From: Clostridiaceae bacterium AF10-41
Lineage (GTDB): Bacteria; Bacillota; Clostridia; Clostridiales; Clostridiaceae
DNA: 24,816 nt
NCBI GenBank assembly: GCA_027686065.1
Contig: JAQCTH010000054.1
Location: 1 to 24,816 of the forward strand
Direction: 5' to 3'
This document shows positions 6,626 through 15,540 of this stretch, piece after piece. The notes below the pieces were generated by a model. The model ran no database searches and was not told the DNA's origin. It worked only from the letters and a program-made list of their open reading frames with translations. Made by a program: the position numbers and the translations under genes. Each line of letters starts with the position of its first letter. Positions within the stretch are counted from its first letter, which is position 1.

Positions 6626-8950
6626 ATGTTATCGTTAAAAAATATAAAAAAGTCATATGTAACAGGCGAATTTAAGCAAGTAGCATTAAATGGTGTAAGT
6701 CTAAGTTTTAGACAAAATGAATTTGTTGCAATATTAGGTCCAAGTGGTTCAGGAAAAACTACTTGTCTAAATGTTATTGGTGGATTAGATAATTATGATA
6801 GCGGAGATTTAATTATTAATGGAAAATCCACTAGAGAATTTAAGGATTCCGATTGGGATGCATATCGTAATAATAGTATAGGCTTTGTATTTCAAAGCTA
6901 TAACTTAATAAATCATTTAAGCATTTTAGATAATGTAGAGATGGGGATGACATTAAGTGGGGTTTCATCATCTGAAAAACATAAAAAAGCTATGGAAGTC
7001 TTAGAACGTGTTGGACTTAAAGAACATGTTCATAAAAGGCCTAATCAACTTTCCGGAGGCCAAATGCAAAGAGTTGCTATTGCAAGAGCTCTTGCTAATG
7101 ATCCAGATATAATATTGGCAGATGAACCTACTGGTGCATTAGATACTAAGACTAGTATTCAAATAATGGATTTGATAAAAGATATTGCAAAAGATAAGCT
7201 TGTTATTATGGTAACTCATAATCCAGAACTTGCAAAAGAATATGCAGATAGAATAGTTGAGTTTCGAGATGGAAATGTAATTTCAGATACTAATTCATTA
7301 GAAGATGAAAAAGGCAATACTTCATATAGTCTTAGAAAGACAAGTATGAGTTTCCTTACAGCATTAAAGTTATCTGGAATGAATATTAGAACTAAAAAAT
7401 GGAGAACTTTCTTAACAGCATTTGCATCAAGTATTGGGATTATAGGAATAGCTTTAATTCTCTCTCTTTCAAATGGATTTGATAAGCAAATAGATATGTT
7501 TGAAACAGATACATTGTCAGGTTTTCCAATAATGATTAATCAAACAGCAACAGAAATAGATGTAAATGATATGAAATCACAAAGAAATAAAATGCTTGGT
7601 TTAGATAAAGAGGAAGGAAAATACCCAGATTCAGAAGTTATTTATCCTTACAACGCAGAAGAAAATAGACGAACACATAAAAATAATTTAACTGAAGATT
7701 ATGTAAAATATATAGAAGATATAGATAAAAGTTTATTATCAGGTCTAGGATATACACGTTTAGTTAACATGAATATTTTAAAAATGGTAGATGATACTGC
7801 AACAACAATAAATACTAAAGATTTAAATTTATCTTCTTATCCAATAAGTACAGATGGAAATAAAATAGGCTATTTAGAAAAGAATTATGATTTATTATAT
7901 GGAAATTATCCAGAAACAATGAATGATTTAGTTTTAGTAGTTGATGAATATAATAAAATCGACACAAAGGTTTTAGAGGCATTAGGAATAAGTAGTAATT
8001 TAGAAGAGATTAATTTTAACAATATTGTAGGACATGAAATTAAAGCAGTTTTAAATGATGATTACTATAAGAAAGTTGGAAACTTTTTTACATTATCAGT
8101 AAATCCCTCAGATATGAGTGAACTTTATAATAATGAAAGGGCTATTCCACTAAAAATAGCAGGTATTATAAGACTTAAAGACGGCGTGGATATTTCATTA
8201 TTATCTAATGGTATTTCATATTCAGATGATTTAAGCAAATATTTCATAGAAAAATCAAAAGATTCAGAAGTAGTTAAAGCACAGCAAGAGGCAGATTATA
8301 ATGTATTTACAGGACAAAGTTTTGCAGAAGATAATGGCACATCTAATGCAAAAGAAAGCTTATTAGCAAGCCTAGGGGCAACAGAGGTTCCTTATATGAT
8401 AACTTTATATCCAAAAGATTTTACAACAAAAGATGAAGTAATATCATATTTAGATTCTTGGAATGATGGAAAAGATAAGGAGGATATGATAATATATAAT
8501 GATATGGCAAGTACCTTTGTAAGCTTATCAAGTGGGATTATGGATGCAATAACAATGGTTCTTATAGCATTTGCAGCAATATCATTAGTAGTATCATTAA
8601 TAATGGTTTCAATAATAACTTATATTTCTGTGTTAGAAAGAACAAAAGAAATAGGAGTATTAAGGGCATTAGGAGCTAGAAAGAAGGATATAACAAGAGT
8701 ATTTAATGCTGAAACATTTATAATTGGAAGTTTATCAGGTTTTCTTGGAATACTTATAGCTTGGATTTTAACTTTCCCAACAAATCATATACTATATAAG
8801 GTAACTGATTTAGAAAATGTTGCTGTTTTAAATCCAATTCATGCAATATTATTAGTAATAATAAGTGTAACATTAACCATACTTGGAGGATTTATACCAG
8901 CTAAAATGGCATCAAAGAAAGATCCAGTTGAAGCTTTAAGAACAGAATAA
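6626..8950 (+). CDS. MacB-like ABC transporter, fused ATPase and FtsX-type permease
   Basis: 774 residues behind a TAGGAGG site. The N-terminal ATPase (1-225) has Walker A GPSGSGKT at 38-45, Q-loop Gln90, signature LSGGQ at 142-146, Walker B with Asp166-Glu167 and the switch His198. A linker leads to membrane segment 1 (about 258-283), then a large extracellular domain (about 284-640), then three membrane segments (about 641-670, 695-718, 740-757) with the FtsX-family motif [13 protein letters not shown] and a DPVEALR tail. This is the four-helix type VII (MacB/mechanotransmission) layout. Such proteins work as dimers and extrude peptides, antibiotics or lipoproteins, or act on envelope enzymes. 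The two-component genes downstream suggest a role in antimicrobial-peptide or envelope stress. The substrate is unknown, and a separate ATPase gene is not needed. Confidence 0.92.
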   Translation: MLSLKNIKKSYVTGEFKQVALNGVSLSFRQNEFVAILGPSGSGKTTCLNVIGGLDNYDSGDLIINGKSTREFKDSDWDAYRNNSIGFVFQSYNLINHLSILDNVEMGMTLSGVSSSEKHKKAMEVLERVGLKEHVHKRPNQLSGGQMQRVAIARALANDPDIILADEPTGALDTKTSIQIMDLIKDIAKDKLVIMVTHNPELAKEYADRIVEFRDGNVISDTNSLEDEKGNTSYSLRKTSMSFLTALKLSGMNIRTKKWRTFLTAFASSIGIIGIALILSLSNGFDKQIDMFETDTLSGFPIMINQTATEIDVNDMKSQRNKMLGLDKEEGKYPDSEVIYPYNAEENRRTHKNNLTEDYVKYIEDIDKSLLSGLGYTRLVNMNILKMVDDTATTINTKDLNLSSYPISTDGNKIGYLEKNYDLLYGNYPETMNDLVLVVDEYNKIDTKVLEALGISSNLEEINFNNIVGHEIKAVLNDDYYKKVGNFFTLSVNPSDMSELYNNERAIPLKIAGIIRLKDGVDISLLSNGISYSDDLSKYFIEKSKDSEVVKAQQEADYNVFTGQSFAEDNGTSNAKESLLASLGATEVPYMITLYPKDFTTKDEVISYLDSWNDGKDKEDMIIYNDMASTFVSLSSGIMDAITMVLIAFAAISLVVSLIMVSIITYISVLERTKEIGVLRALGARKKDITRVFNAETFIIGSLSGFLGILIAWILTFPTNHILYKVTDLENVAVLNPIHAILLVIISVTLTILGGFIPAKMASKKDPVEALRTE

Positions 8951-8964
8951 AATATTGATAATAT

Positions 8965-9002
8965 TAGGCAAATATCTTTTTTAGGTATTTGCCTATATTT
9001 TT
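8965..9002 (+). terminator. Terminator after the ABC exporter
   Basis: A ten-bp stem (8965-8974 with 8986-8995) with an 11-base loop is followed by TATTTTT. It separates the exporter from the two-component genes, so these are probably two transcripts. Confidence 0.75.
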
Positions 9003-9078
9003 AACTATATTATAATAAATAATAAGATATAAAACTTACTTTTAATTATAAGAAACTATAAATGTTAAGGAGAACACA

Positions 9079-9753
9079 ATGATTAATATACTAATTGTTG
9101 AAGATGATAAAAGCTTAAGAAGATTAATGGAAGTGATTTTAAAACAAAAAGGATATTATGTTTATTTAGCACAAAATGGGGAAGAAGCTATAGAAATCTT
9201 TGAAGATAAAATTATTAATTTGGTAATCTGCGATATAATGATGCCTAAGGTTAATGGATATGAATTAGTAAAGGTTTTACGTAGTTCTTATTATGATTTA
9301 CCAATTTTAATGGTTACGGCTAAAGAAAATATAGAAGATAAAAGAAAAGCCTTTTCAATTGGTGCAGATGATTATATGGTAAAGCCAATAGATTTAGATG
9401 AGATGCTTCTTAGAATTAATGCACTTTTAAGACGGTCAAAAATAGTTAATGAAAACAAATTAAGTATTGGAGATGTAGTTATAAATTATGATACTTTAAC
9501 AATAATAAAGAAAGACAAAATAGTGGAATTACCTAAAAAGGAATTTTATTTATTATTTAAACTTTTAAGTTATCCAAAACAAATATTTACTAGAGGACAG
9601 CTTATGGAAGAAATATGGGGGATGGATATTGAAAGTGATGAGAGGACAGTAGATGTTCATATAAAAAGAATTAGAGAAAAATTAAATGATTTTAATGAAT
9701 TTAAAATAATAACAGTTAGAGGATTGGGATATAAGGCGGAAAAAAATGTATGA
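9079..9753 (+). CDS. OmpR/PhoB-family response regulator
   Basis: 224 residues, started by an ATG after TTAAGGAG. The receiver domain (1-120) has the acidic pair Asp9/Asp10, phospho-acceptor Asp52 (CDIMMP), Thr80 and Lys102. The C-terminal winged-helix DNA-binding domain (about 128-222) has the expected LPKKEF, VDVHIKRIREK and TVRGLGYK patterns. Its stop overlaps the kinase start (ATGA), which implies coupled translation and a cognate pair. The direct repeat upstream of the exporter at 6555-6573 is its likely target, an inference from site type and proximity. Confidence 0.95.
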   Translation: MINILIVEDDKSLRRLMEVILKQKGYYVYLAQNGEEAIEIFEDKIINLVICDIMMPKVNGYELVKVLRSSYYDLPILMVTAKENIEDKRKAFSIGADDYMVKPIDLDEMLLRINALLRRSKIVNENKLSIGDVVINYDTLTIIKKDKIVELPKKEFYLLFKLLSYPKQIFTRGQLMEEIWGMDIESDERTVDVHIKRIREKLNDFNEFKIITVRGLGYKAEKNV

Positions 9754-10808
9754 AGAAAGTATATAACTATTTTAGAAATACCCTTCAAGGCAAAATAATA
9801 ATCTATTTTTTTACTACAATATTTATAAGTAATGCAATTACATTTTTTATAGTTTCTCCGATAATAAATAAGAAAATATCTATAATTAAAGAAAATTCAA
9901 GTGTAGAATTTAATGATTTTCATACATTAAGATTTCTAACCTTATTAATAAGTTTTATAATCTGCGTGACATCCTTGTGTTTTATATCCACATTAGTGGT
10001 AAAAAAGATAAAGGTATTAACAAAAGCAACCAATGAAGTTGCTCAAGGAAATTTTGACATTAATCTAGAAACAAAGGAAAAAGATGAGATAGCCCAGTTA
10101 ATTTTTCATTTTAATGAAATGACAAATAAACTAAGGAATACTGCTTATATACAAAAAGATTTTGTAAATAATATTTCTCATGAACTAAAAACCCCAATTT
10201 CATCTATACAAGGTTTTGCAAAAATACTTAAAGATGATAATTTAACTAAAGAAGAAAGATTAGAGTATTTAGATATTATAATAGAGGAGTCTAAAAGATT
10301 AGAAAAATTATCAATTAACACATTACGTTTATCTAAGCTTGAAAATCAAGATATTATAGATAATGAAAATAAGTTTTCTTTAGATGAAAATATAAGAAAA
10401 GCTATCCTTATATTGCAAGGAAAGTGGATAGGAAAAAATATAAATTTCAATTTAGATCTTCCTAAAACATATTATTATGGAAATGAAGAATTATTTTTGC
10501 AAGTTTGGACTAATATAATAGAAAATGCGATTAAATTTTCAAATAATAATGGAAACATAAGTATTTGGATAGAAAAAAGCTTAGATTTTATCAAGGTTAA
10601 TATAAAAGATGAAGGAATAGGAATGGAGAAAGAGGTTATAAATTTTATATTTGATAAATTTTATCAGCAGGACAATTCAAGAAGTGAACTTGGCTATGGG
10701 CTAGGGCTTGCAATTGCAAAAAGAATTGTACAACTTTCCAAAGGGACTATTTCAGCAGAAAGTGAACTAAATAAGGGAAGTACTTTTATTATAAGTTTAA
10801 GTAGGTAA
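9750..10808 (+). CDS. Sensor histidine kinase with short extracellular loop and HAMP domain
   Basis: 352 residues. The start codon overlaps the regulator stop by four bases. Membrane segments lie at about 16-38 and 61-84, leaving only about 22 residues outside the cell. A HAMP linker (about 84-135) precedes the dimerisation domain, whose phospho-accepting His144 is in NISHELKTP. The ATPase domain has the N-box (Asn255, Asn259), G1 DEGIG at 287-291, an F-box FDKFYQQD and G2 GYGLGL at 315-320. All key residues are present. Such a short sensor loop suggests signals perceived at or within the membrane, or through a partner such as the nearby exporter, rather than by a ligand-binding domain. It phosphorylates the regulator encoded just upstream. 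Confidence 0.95.
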   Translation: MKKVYNYFRNTLQGKIIIYFFTTIFISNAITFFIVSPIINKKISIIKENSSVEFNDFHTLRFLTLLISFIICVTSLCFISTLVVKKIKVLTKATNEVAQGNFDINLETKEKDEIAQLIFHFNEMTNKLRNTAYIQKDFVNNISHELKTPISSIQGFAKILKDDNLTKEERLEYLDIIIEESKRLEKLSINTLRLSKLENQDIIDNENKFSLDENIRKAILILQGKWIGKNINFNLDLPKTYYYGNEELFLQVWTNIIENAIKFSNNNGNISIWIEKSLDFIKVNIKDEGIGMEKEVINFIFDKFYQQDNSRSELGYGLGLAIAKRIVQLSKGTISAESELNKGSTFIISLSR

Positions 10809-10835
10809 TAGGGAGTTTATTAATCTCCCTATTTT
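10807..10835 (+). terminator. Terminator at the end of the two-component operon
   Basis: AATAGGGAG (10807-10815) pairs with CTCCCTATT (10825-10833) around a nine-base loop, followed by TT. The stem overlaps the kinase stop codon and lies between convergent genes. The T-run is short and the minus-strand side has none, so termination may be partial. Confidence 0.55.
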
Positions 10836-10854
10836 AAGTATTAAAATTCATAAG

Positions 10855-11895
10855 TTAAAGGTTAGATAAAAAATCTTTTAAAGTAGAAACTACCCTAAAC
10901 ACATCATCTTTTGTAATCCAATAATGAGTTACAAATCTCATAAGTCCATTTTCAGCATCATTTATCTTAATATTATTTTCTAAAAAGTATTTAACTAAAT
11001 TTTTAGTATCTATATTATTATCTTTAAAGCTAAAGAATACCATATTTATTTTAACATTATCTAGATTAACTTTAATTTCAGGAAGCTTATTTAATTCACT
11101 TGCAAGAAGTTTAGCATTTTCATGATCTTCATTTAATCTTTTACTCATATCATTAAGGGCTACTATTCCAGCAGCAGCAAGGAATCCAGCTTGTCTTAAT
11201 CCACCACCCATAAGTTTTCTTTTCTTTCTTGCTTTATCTATAAATTCTTTGCTTCCAGCTAAGATAGAACCTACAGGAGCACATAACCCCTTAGATAAAC
11301 AAAACATAACTGAATCACAATATTTAGTAATTTCCTTTACCTCAACATTTAGTGAAGCTGCAGCATTAAAAACTCTTGCGCCATCTAAGTGAACAGGTAA
11401 GTTATATTTTTTTGCTACAGTATAAATTTCATTCATTTCATCTAAAGATAAAACATTTCCACTAGAATGAGCATTTTCAACACATATTAGAGAAGTGGAA
11501 GGAAAGTGAATATCTTCATCTTCAAAGCGAATTCTTTTTTCTATTTCATTTGGTTTTATAACTCCATCCTCAGAATCTATTGAGCGTAGTTGAACACCAG
11601 CAATTATAGAACTTGCTCCAACTTCATGAGCAATTATATGATTAGAATCAGCTAAAATAACTTCACTACCTCGTTTGCAATGAGTAAATAATGCAAGTTG
11701 ATTACCAAATGTACCACTAGGAACAAAAAGAGTAGCTTCTTTTCCAATTATTTTAGCAGCAAGCTTCTCAAGTTTTATAATTGTAGGATCATCTCCATAA
11801 ACATCATCACCAACTTCAGCTTTAAACATAGCTTCTTTCATAAAGTCAGGTTGTTTAGTAACAGTATCACTTCTTAGATCTATAAAATTATTCAA
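10855..11895 (-). CDS. ltaE: Low-specificity L-threonine aldolase
   Basis: 346 residues, encoded on the minus strand from a TTG start codon; GAGGTG (forward 11903-11908) lies seven bases before it and no better ATG is nearby. It is a fold type I PLP enzyme. Its N-terminus IDLRSDTVTKQ is diagnostic of the family. His86 lies in the ring-stacking region, Asp171 (HLDGAR) contacts the PLP nitrogen and Arg174 follows it, and Lys202 (CLSKGLCAPVGS) forms the Schiff base. The enzyme cleaves L-threonine or L-allo-threonine to glycine and acetaldehyde in the cytoplasm, and related beta-hydroxy amino acids more slowly. The length fits the family. It is monocistronic and convergent with the kinase. The TTG start should keep its translation moderate. 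Confidence 0.93.
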   Translation of the reverse strand: MNNFIDLRSDTVTKQPDFMKEAMFKAEVGDDVYGDDPTIIKLEKLAAKIIGKEATLFVPSGTFGNQLALFTHCKRGSEVILADSNHIIAHEVGASSIIAGVQLRSIDSEDGVIKPNEIEKRIRFEDEDIHFPSTSLICVENAHSSGNVLSLDEMNEIYTVAKKYNLPVHLDGARVFNAAASLNVEVKEITKYCDSVMFCLSKGLCAPVGSILAGSKEFIDKARKKRKLMGGGLRQAGFLAAAGIVALNDMSKRLNEDHENAKLLASELNKLPEIKVNLDNVKINMVFFSFKDNNIDTKNLVKYFLENNIKINDAENGLMRFVTHYWITKDDVFRVVSTLKDFLSNL

Positions 11896-12024
11896 TTAAA
11901 AACACCTCGTTTACATAAATTTATAACAATAATTAACACTATTATAATATAATAGAAGTAAATAATGAAATTATTTTTTTGAAGTATAAAGATTATTGAT
12001 CTTTTATAATAAGGAGTAAGTATT

Positions 12025-12921
12025 ATGGGATCAGAAAGAAGAAGTTTAGAAAATATAAGAATATTTGGAGTTATAGGAATACTTTTAGGAATAATGGGAA
12101 ATATATCGTATTATCTTAGATTTAAAGGAATTAATATTTCATTTTTTTATAGTATTGATATTGAATCAATAAGTATAATGATGATATTATCTATAATAAC
12201 ATTAGGATTTTTTTCTATTAATAACTTGAAACTTAATTTAGAGAATGAAACACTTATAAAAATGAAAGGGAAAACAAAAATATTTAAAATAATATGTGTT
12301 TTATTTGCTATATATAGTATTTTAATAGCTGTAATATCTAAGGATTTAATTTTAATTAGGGTAGAAATATTAACTGAAATTATTTTGATTTTAAGCTATA
12401 TAATTGAAAGAAAAATAATTGTTTTGAAACTTACAGATAGACAATTAAAATGGAAAAGAGATTACGATTATCCTGGAACTTACAATAAAGAAAGCAATTT
12501 CCTTTGGAGAATTAATATAAAATTTTCTCCTAATATAAAAGTTAAATGGAAGGATAGAGTTGATAGAATAAAGTGGCTAAAGATATTGATGTTGATTTTC
12601 ATATTATTAAAGAGTTTTGAAAGAGAGTTTCATATAATTTTAATAATATTTATTCCAGATATAATATATTTTTTTGAAGTAATATTTGGCTTATATACAA
12701 AAACTAGTGGTATATGCACTGGGATTGTAGAAACAGTAAAAAACTCTACTAATATACCTATATATAAAATTTATATTACTGATTATGAAAATGAAGAGGA
12801 AATAGCCTTTAAGGTAAAAGACTATTGTTATATAGCTGAAAGAGATGAAGTGGTGGTTGTTCACAGTATGATTACTAAAAGAGTAATAGAGGTTCAAGGA
12901 ATAAGAATGAATTTTTTATAA
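12025..12921 (+). CDS. Uncharacterised multi-pass membrane protein
   Basis: 298 residues after an AAGGAG site. I do not recognise the family. Hydrophobic segments are at about 11-31, 45-64, 86-105 and 108-127, then two more at about 184-197 and 203-224, so up to six membrane passes. A charged cytoplasmic or external stretch (about 130-183) is rich in Lys and Arg. The C-terminal 75 residues look soluble and beta-rich, alternating hydrophobic positions and acidic turns (YENEEEIAFKVKDY, RDEVVVVHSM), like the small beta-barrel appended to DUF3592- or NfeD-type membrane proteins; this is only a resemblance. The gene stands alone between threonine aldolase (divergent) and a terminator, so context gives no function. 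Confidence 0.75.
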   Translation: MGSERRSLENIRIFGVIGILLGIMGNISYYLRFKGINISFFYSIDIESISIMMILSIITLGFFSINNLKLNLENETLIKMKGKTKIFKIICVLFAIYSILIAVISKDLILIRVEILTEIILILSYIIERKIIVLKLTDRQLKWKRDYDYPGTYNKESNFLWRINIKFSPNIKVKWKDRVDRIKWLKILMLIFILLKSFEREFHIILIIFIPDIIYFFEVIFGLYTKTSGICTGIVETVKNSTNIPIYKIYITDYENEEEIAFKVKDYCYIAERDEVVVVHSMITKRVIEVQGIRMNFL

Positions 12922-12934
12922 AATAGTAAAAATT

Positions 12935-12970
12935 GCTATCATAAATTAGTTTATGATAGCCTTTTCATTT
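12935..12970 (+). terminator. Terminator after the membrane protein gene
   Basis: A perfect 11-bp stem (12935-12945 with 12950-12960) with a TTAG loop is followed by CTTTTCATTT. Confidence 0.75.
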
Positions 12971-13059
12971 GGGTAAGAAAATAGAAGTTAGAATTTATAT
13001 ATGTTATTATATAAAGTATGGGATAAATTAAAGATAATATCAAAGGATAGGTGAAAAAA

Positions 13060-13833
13060 ATGAAAACTAATTATCATACACATAATTATAGATGTAATCA
13101 TGCAGTAGGAACAGTTGAGGATTATATAAAAGAAGCAATAAAAGAAGGATATGATGAAATAGGAATATCAGATCATCTACCTCATCCAGGTAAGAATATA
13201 GATAACTGTAGCAGAATGACTTATGAGCAATTAGAAGAATATTTTAAAGAAATAGATAATTCAAGAGAAAAATATAAAGATAAAATTTCTATTAAAAAAG
13301 CAATGGAATGTGAATATTTTGAAGATTATCACTGGTTATATAGAGAGCTTAAAGAAAAATATAATGTAGATTATTTATTATTAGGAGTACATTTCTTTCC
13401 TTATAAAGGTGAGTGGTTATATGTAGGAGATATTAATTTTACTCCAGAGATATTAGAAATTTATGTGGATCATGTAATAAAGTCTATGGAGGGTTTAGAT
13501 TTTGCTTATATAGCTCATCCTGATTTGTTTGGAATATCTTACAGAAACTGGGATGAATATTCAATTAAAGCATCAAGAAGAATACTAGAAGCCGCAGAAA
13601 AATTAAATATGCCAATTGAAATTAACATAAATGGAATGAAAAGAGGGAAAATTAACTATAACTTAGGCGAAAGATATCATTATCCTATGAAAGATTTTTG
13701 GATTTTATCAAAGGAATATAATGTAAAAAGAATATTAGGAGTAGATGCACATGATCCTAAAAATTTAAGGAATAGGCATATAGGAGAAGAATTTGTAAAA
13801 GAACTAAATTTTAAAATTATAGATAAAATATAA
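13060..13833 (+). CDS. PHP-domain phosphoesterase, HisJ/HisK histidinol-phosphatase type
   Basis: 257 residues from the ATG at 13060, which AGGTGA precedes by five bases; the in-frame GTG at 13051 overlaps that site and is unlikely to be the start. The metal-binding residues of the PHP fold are all visible: His6 and His8 (HTH), His14, Asp38-His39 (SDH), Glu83/Glu85, His111 (GVHFF), His153 (AHPD), Asp229 and His231 (DAHDP). Members remove phosphate from histidinol phosphate using three metal ions in the cytoplasm. No other histidine-biosynthesis gene is nearby, so another phosphate monoester remains possible. It has its own transcript; the weak GGTAAC/GTTACC hairpin at 13847-13862 after it has no T-run. 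Confidence 0.85.
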   Translation: MKTNYHTHNYRCNHAVGTVEDYIKEAIKEGYDEIGISDHLPHPGKNIDNCSRMTYEQLEEYFKEIDNSREKYKDKISIKKAMECEYFEDYHWLYRELKEKYNVDYLLLGVHFFPYKGEWLYVGDINFTPEILEIYVDHVIKSMEGLDFAYIAHPDLFGISYRNWDEYSIKASRRILEAAEKLNMPIEININGMKRGKINYNLGERYHYPMKDFWILSKEYNVKRILGVDAHDPKNLRNRHIGEEFVKELNFKIIDKI

Positions 13834-13929
13834 AATCAACACAAGGGGTAACGAGGGTTACCGATAAAGAAATAACTATATGATACACTTTCATTAATAA
13901 ATAAGTTATAGATATTGGAGGAAAAAGGC

Positions 13930-14565
13930 ATGAGCTTATATTTAGGGAAAATTCATTATTGGTTATTTAATAAAATAGTTTGGTTTGAAGGTCTTGAAGC
14001 AGAAATAATAGATCTTGCTAAAAATGAAAATTTAAATATAGAAGAATTATCAAAAGAAATAAATAGTAAGAATGGAGAAAAATTACCTAATCTTCCATTA
14101 GAAGAAATGATAGATACTTCAAATATTCATGGGTGGCTTCAAAGTAAGATTCATTCGGCAGAAGGAAGGCTTGCAACTTGGACAGTTAAAGTTTTAGAAA
14201 AAGAAAATACAGATATCAAGTTAGAAAATTTATATATAAAGCAAGGTATAAAGGCAGCTAAAGAAGCAAAAGAAGAAATGAAATCTTTAAATAATGCTGT
14301 AGATATATTTAATGCGGTAAATGATTATATCTTAGATGGAATGCCATGTGATAGAGTAAATGAAGTATTAGTACAGGAAGAAAATAAAGTTCTTTGGAAA
14401 AGAAGGGTTTGTGTTCATAAAAGCATTTGGGATTCTGTAGGTGGAGATGTAAATTATTTTTATGCTTTAAGAAACTTATGGATAAAAGCTTTTGTAAATG
14501 AAGCTAATAAAGAATTTAATTATGTTTTATTGGAAGAGGACGAGTTTTCAATAGAAAGAGTATAA
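13930..14565 (+). CDS. Uncharacterised helical protein with possible metal-binding His/Glu residues
   Basis: 211 residues from the ATG at 13930, eight bases after GGAGG (13917-13921); an in-frame TTG at 13915 is part of that region and less likely. I do not recognise the family. The protein has no signal peptide or membrane segment and appears almost fully helical. Candidate ligands sit on separate helices: His9 with Glu20/Glu23; His67, His75 and Glu78; then Cys161, His163 and Asp173 in a helix rich in Trp and Tyr. Cys140 lies in a turn. This pattern is reminiscent of four-helix metal proteins (ferritin-like, DinB or hemerythrin), but the ligand spacing matches none that I know. The hemerythrin gene follows after 12 bases and shares the ribosome binding region with this stop codon, so the two are one operon and probably act together. 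Confidence 0.75.
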   Translation: MSLYLGKIHYWLFNKIVWFEGLEAEIIDLAKNENLNIEELSKEINSKNGEKLPNLPLEEMIDTSNIHGWLQSKIHSAEGRLATWTVKVLEKENTDIKLENLYIKQGIKAAKEAKEEMKSLNNAVDIFNAVNDYILDGMPCDRVNEVLVQEENKVLWKRRVCVHKSIWDSVGGDVNYFYALRNLWIKAFVNEANKEFNYVLLEEDEFSIERV

Positions 14566-14577
14566 GGAGCTGAGAAA

Positions 14578-15129
14578 ATGAATGCAATAGAATTAATGGT
14601 TGAAGAACATAAAAACATTAAACAAATGTTGAAGATAGTTAGAAAAGCTTCTTTATCTTTTTTAAATGGTGATGAATTAAACTATGATGATTTTTACAAA
14701 ATGATACATTTTATAAAAAATTATGCAGATTCACATCATCATAAAAAAGAAGAAGTTATGCTATTTAATAGAATGGTTGATGAAATTGGAGAAACAGCAG
14801 AAAAAGTAATTAAGTATGGGATGCTTGTAGAGCATGACCTTGGAAGATTATATATAACAAGTTTAATAGAGGCATTAGAAAATTTGAAAAATGGAAATGA
14901 AGAAGCCAAATTAGATGTAATAGCAAATGCAGTTTCCTATACTAATCTTTTAGATAGACATATTAATAAAGAAGATAATGTAGTTTATAAGTTTGCACAA
15001 AGAGAATTAAAAAACGAAGTTATTGATAACATCAATGAGGAATGTGCAAATTTTGAAAATGAAAATAACAGTATAAAAGATGAAAATCTAGCTATTTTAG
15101 AAGAATTAAAGATAAAATATTGCATTTAA
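14578..15129 (+). CDS. Hemerythrin-like HHE cation-binding protein
   Basis: 183 residues. AAGGAG overlapping the upstream stop codon is the ribosome binding site, indicating coupled translation. The HHE pattern is visible: His11 (EEHKNIK), the triple His53-55 followed by Glu58/Glu59 (HHHKKEE), His86 (VEHDLGR), and His128 with Glu132 (DRHINKED). These residues build a di-iron site in a four-helix bundle, acting in the cytoplasm. In anaerobes such proteins bind or sense O2 or NO, or help repair iron-sulfur clusters. The C-terminal 35 residues (from about 148) are an acidic helical extension beyond the usual domain. It is cotranscribed with the unknown helical protein upstream, and a DUF1858 redox protein follows after 159 bases. 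Confidence 0.9.
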   Translation: MNAIELMVEEHKNIKQMLKIVRKASLSFLNGDELNYDDFYKMIHFIKNYADSHHHKKEEVMLFNRMVDEIGETAEKVIKYGMLVEHDLGRLYITSLIEALENLKNGNEEAKLDVIANAVSYTNLLDRHINKEDNVVYKFAQRELKNEVIDNINEECANFENENNSIKDENLAILEELKIKYCI

Positions 15130-15205
15130 TATTTAACATAGATTAAAATTAATATATATGCTTTCAATTTTGCTATTTTACTTAAATAAGCTATTAATTG
15201 TTAAC

Positions 15206-15233
15206 TTCATAAGAGCGTAATTATGAATATTAT
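15206..15233 (+). promoter_or_regulatory. Candidate promoter with an operator-like dyad before the DUF1858 gene
   Basis: TTCATAA (15206-15212) and TTATGAA (15221-15227) form a perfect inverted repeat with an eight-base spacer. TTCATA at 15206 could serve as a -35 and TATTAT at 15228-15233 as a -10, 16 bases apart, so a bound dimer would cover the promoter. The regulator is unknown. Confidence 0.35.
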
Positions 15234-15288
15234 TAATTGAAACATATAAAGAAAATAAATTTAAATAATGCGAGGAAAGGTGATTAAT

Positions 15289-15471
15289 ATGATAACTAAG
15301 GACATGACAATAGGAGAAGTTATAAGAATAAAAGAAAATGCACCAGAAATTTTGATGAGCTTTGGAATGGGATGTATAGGATGCCCATCAGCTCAAGCAG
15401 AATCAATAGAAGATGCTGCTATGGTACATGGATTAAACTTAGAAACTTTAATGGAAGCTTTAAATAAATAA
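15289..15471 (+). CDS. DUF1858 small CxxC redox-disulfide protein
   Basis: 60 residues from the ATG at 15289, preceded by AAAGGTGAT; the in-frame ATG at 15268 lies before that site. The sequence matches the DUF1858 / hybrid-cluster-protein-associated domain: ITKDMTIGEVI at the start, a PEI-L-SFGMGCIGCP core with Cys29 and Cys32, and a C-terminal amphipathic helix. The CxxC pair is thought to act as a redox disulfide. Family members are often fused to, or encoded beside, hybrid cluster protein or hemerythrin-like genes, which agrees with the hemerythrin gene just upstream. It has its own promoter region and a strong terminator, so it may be expressed separately. It is probably a small cytoplasmic electron or sulfur handling factor; the partner is not known. 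Confidence 0.88.
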   Translation: MITKDMTIGEVIRIKENAPEILMSFGMGCIGCPSAQAESIEDAAMVHGLNLETLMEALNK

Positions 15472-15475
15472 TAAG

Positions 15476-15516
15476 AAAAACTGCACTAAAAGTAGAAGAT
15501 TTAGTGCAGTTTTTTT
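15476..15516 (+). terminator. Terminator after the DUF1858 gene
   Basis: A 13-bp perfect stem (15478-15490 with 15500-15512), extendable by A-T pairs, with a nine-base loop and continuing T residues to 15516. Confidence 0.92.
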
Positions 15517-15540
15517 ATAATCTTTTCTTTAATATTTCAA

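Noticed and set aside
11988..12004. AAAGAT/ATCTTT hairpin before the membrane protein gene as a regulator or riboswitch
   Set aside because: Only six pairs in A/T-rich DNA; expected by chance and too small for a riboswitch.
13847..13862. GGTAAC/GTTACC hairpin after the PHP gene as a terminator
   Set aside because: Six pairs, no T-run; could pair in RNA but does not support a terminator call.
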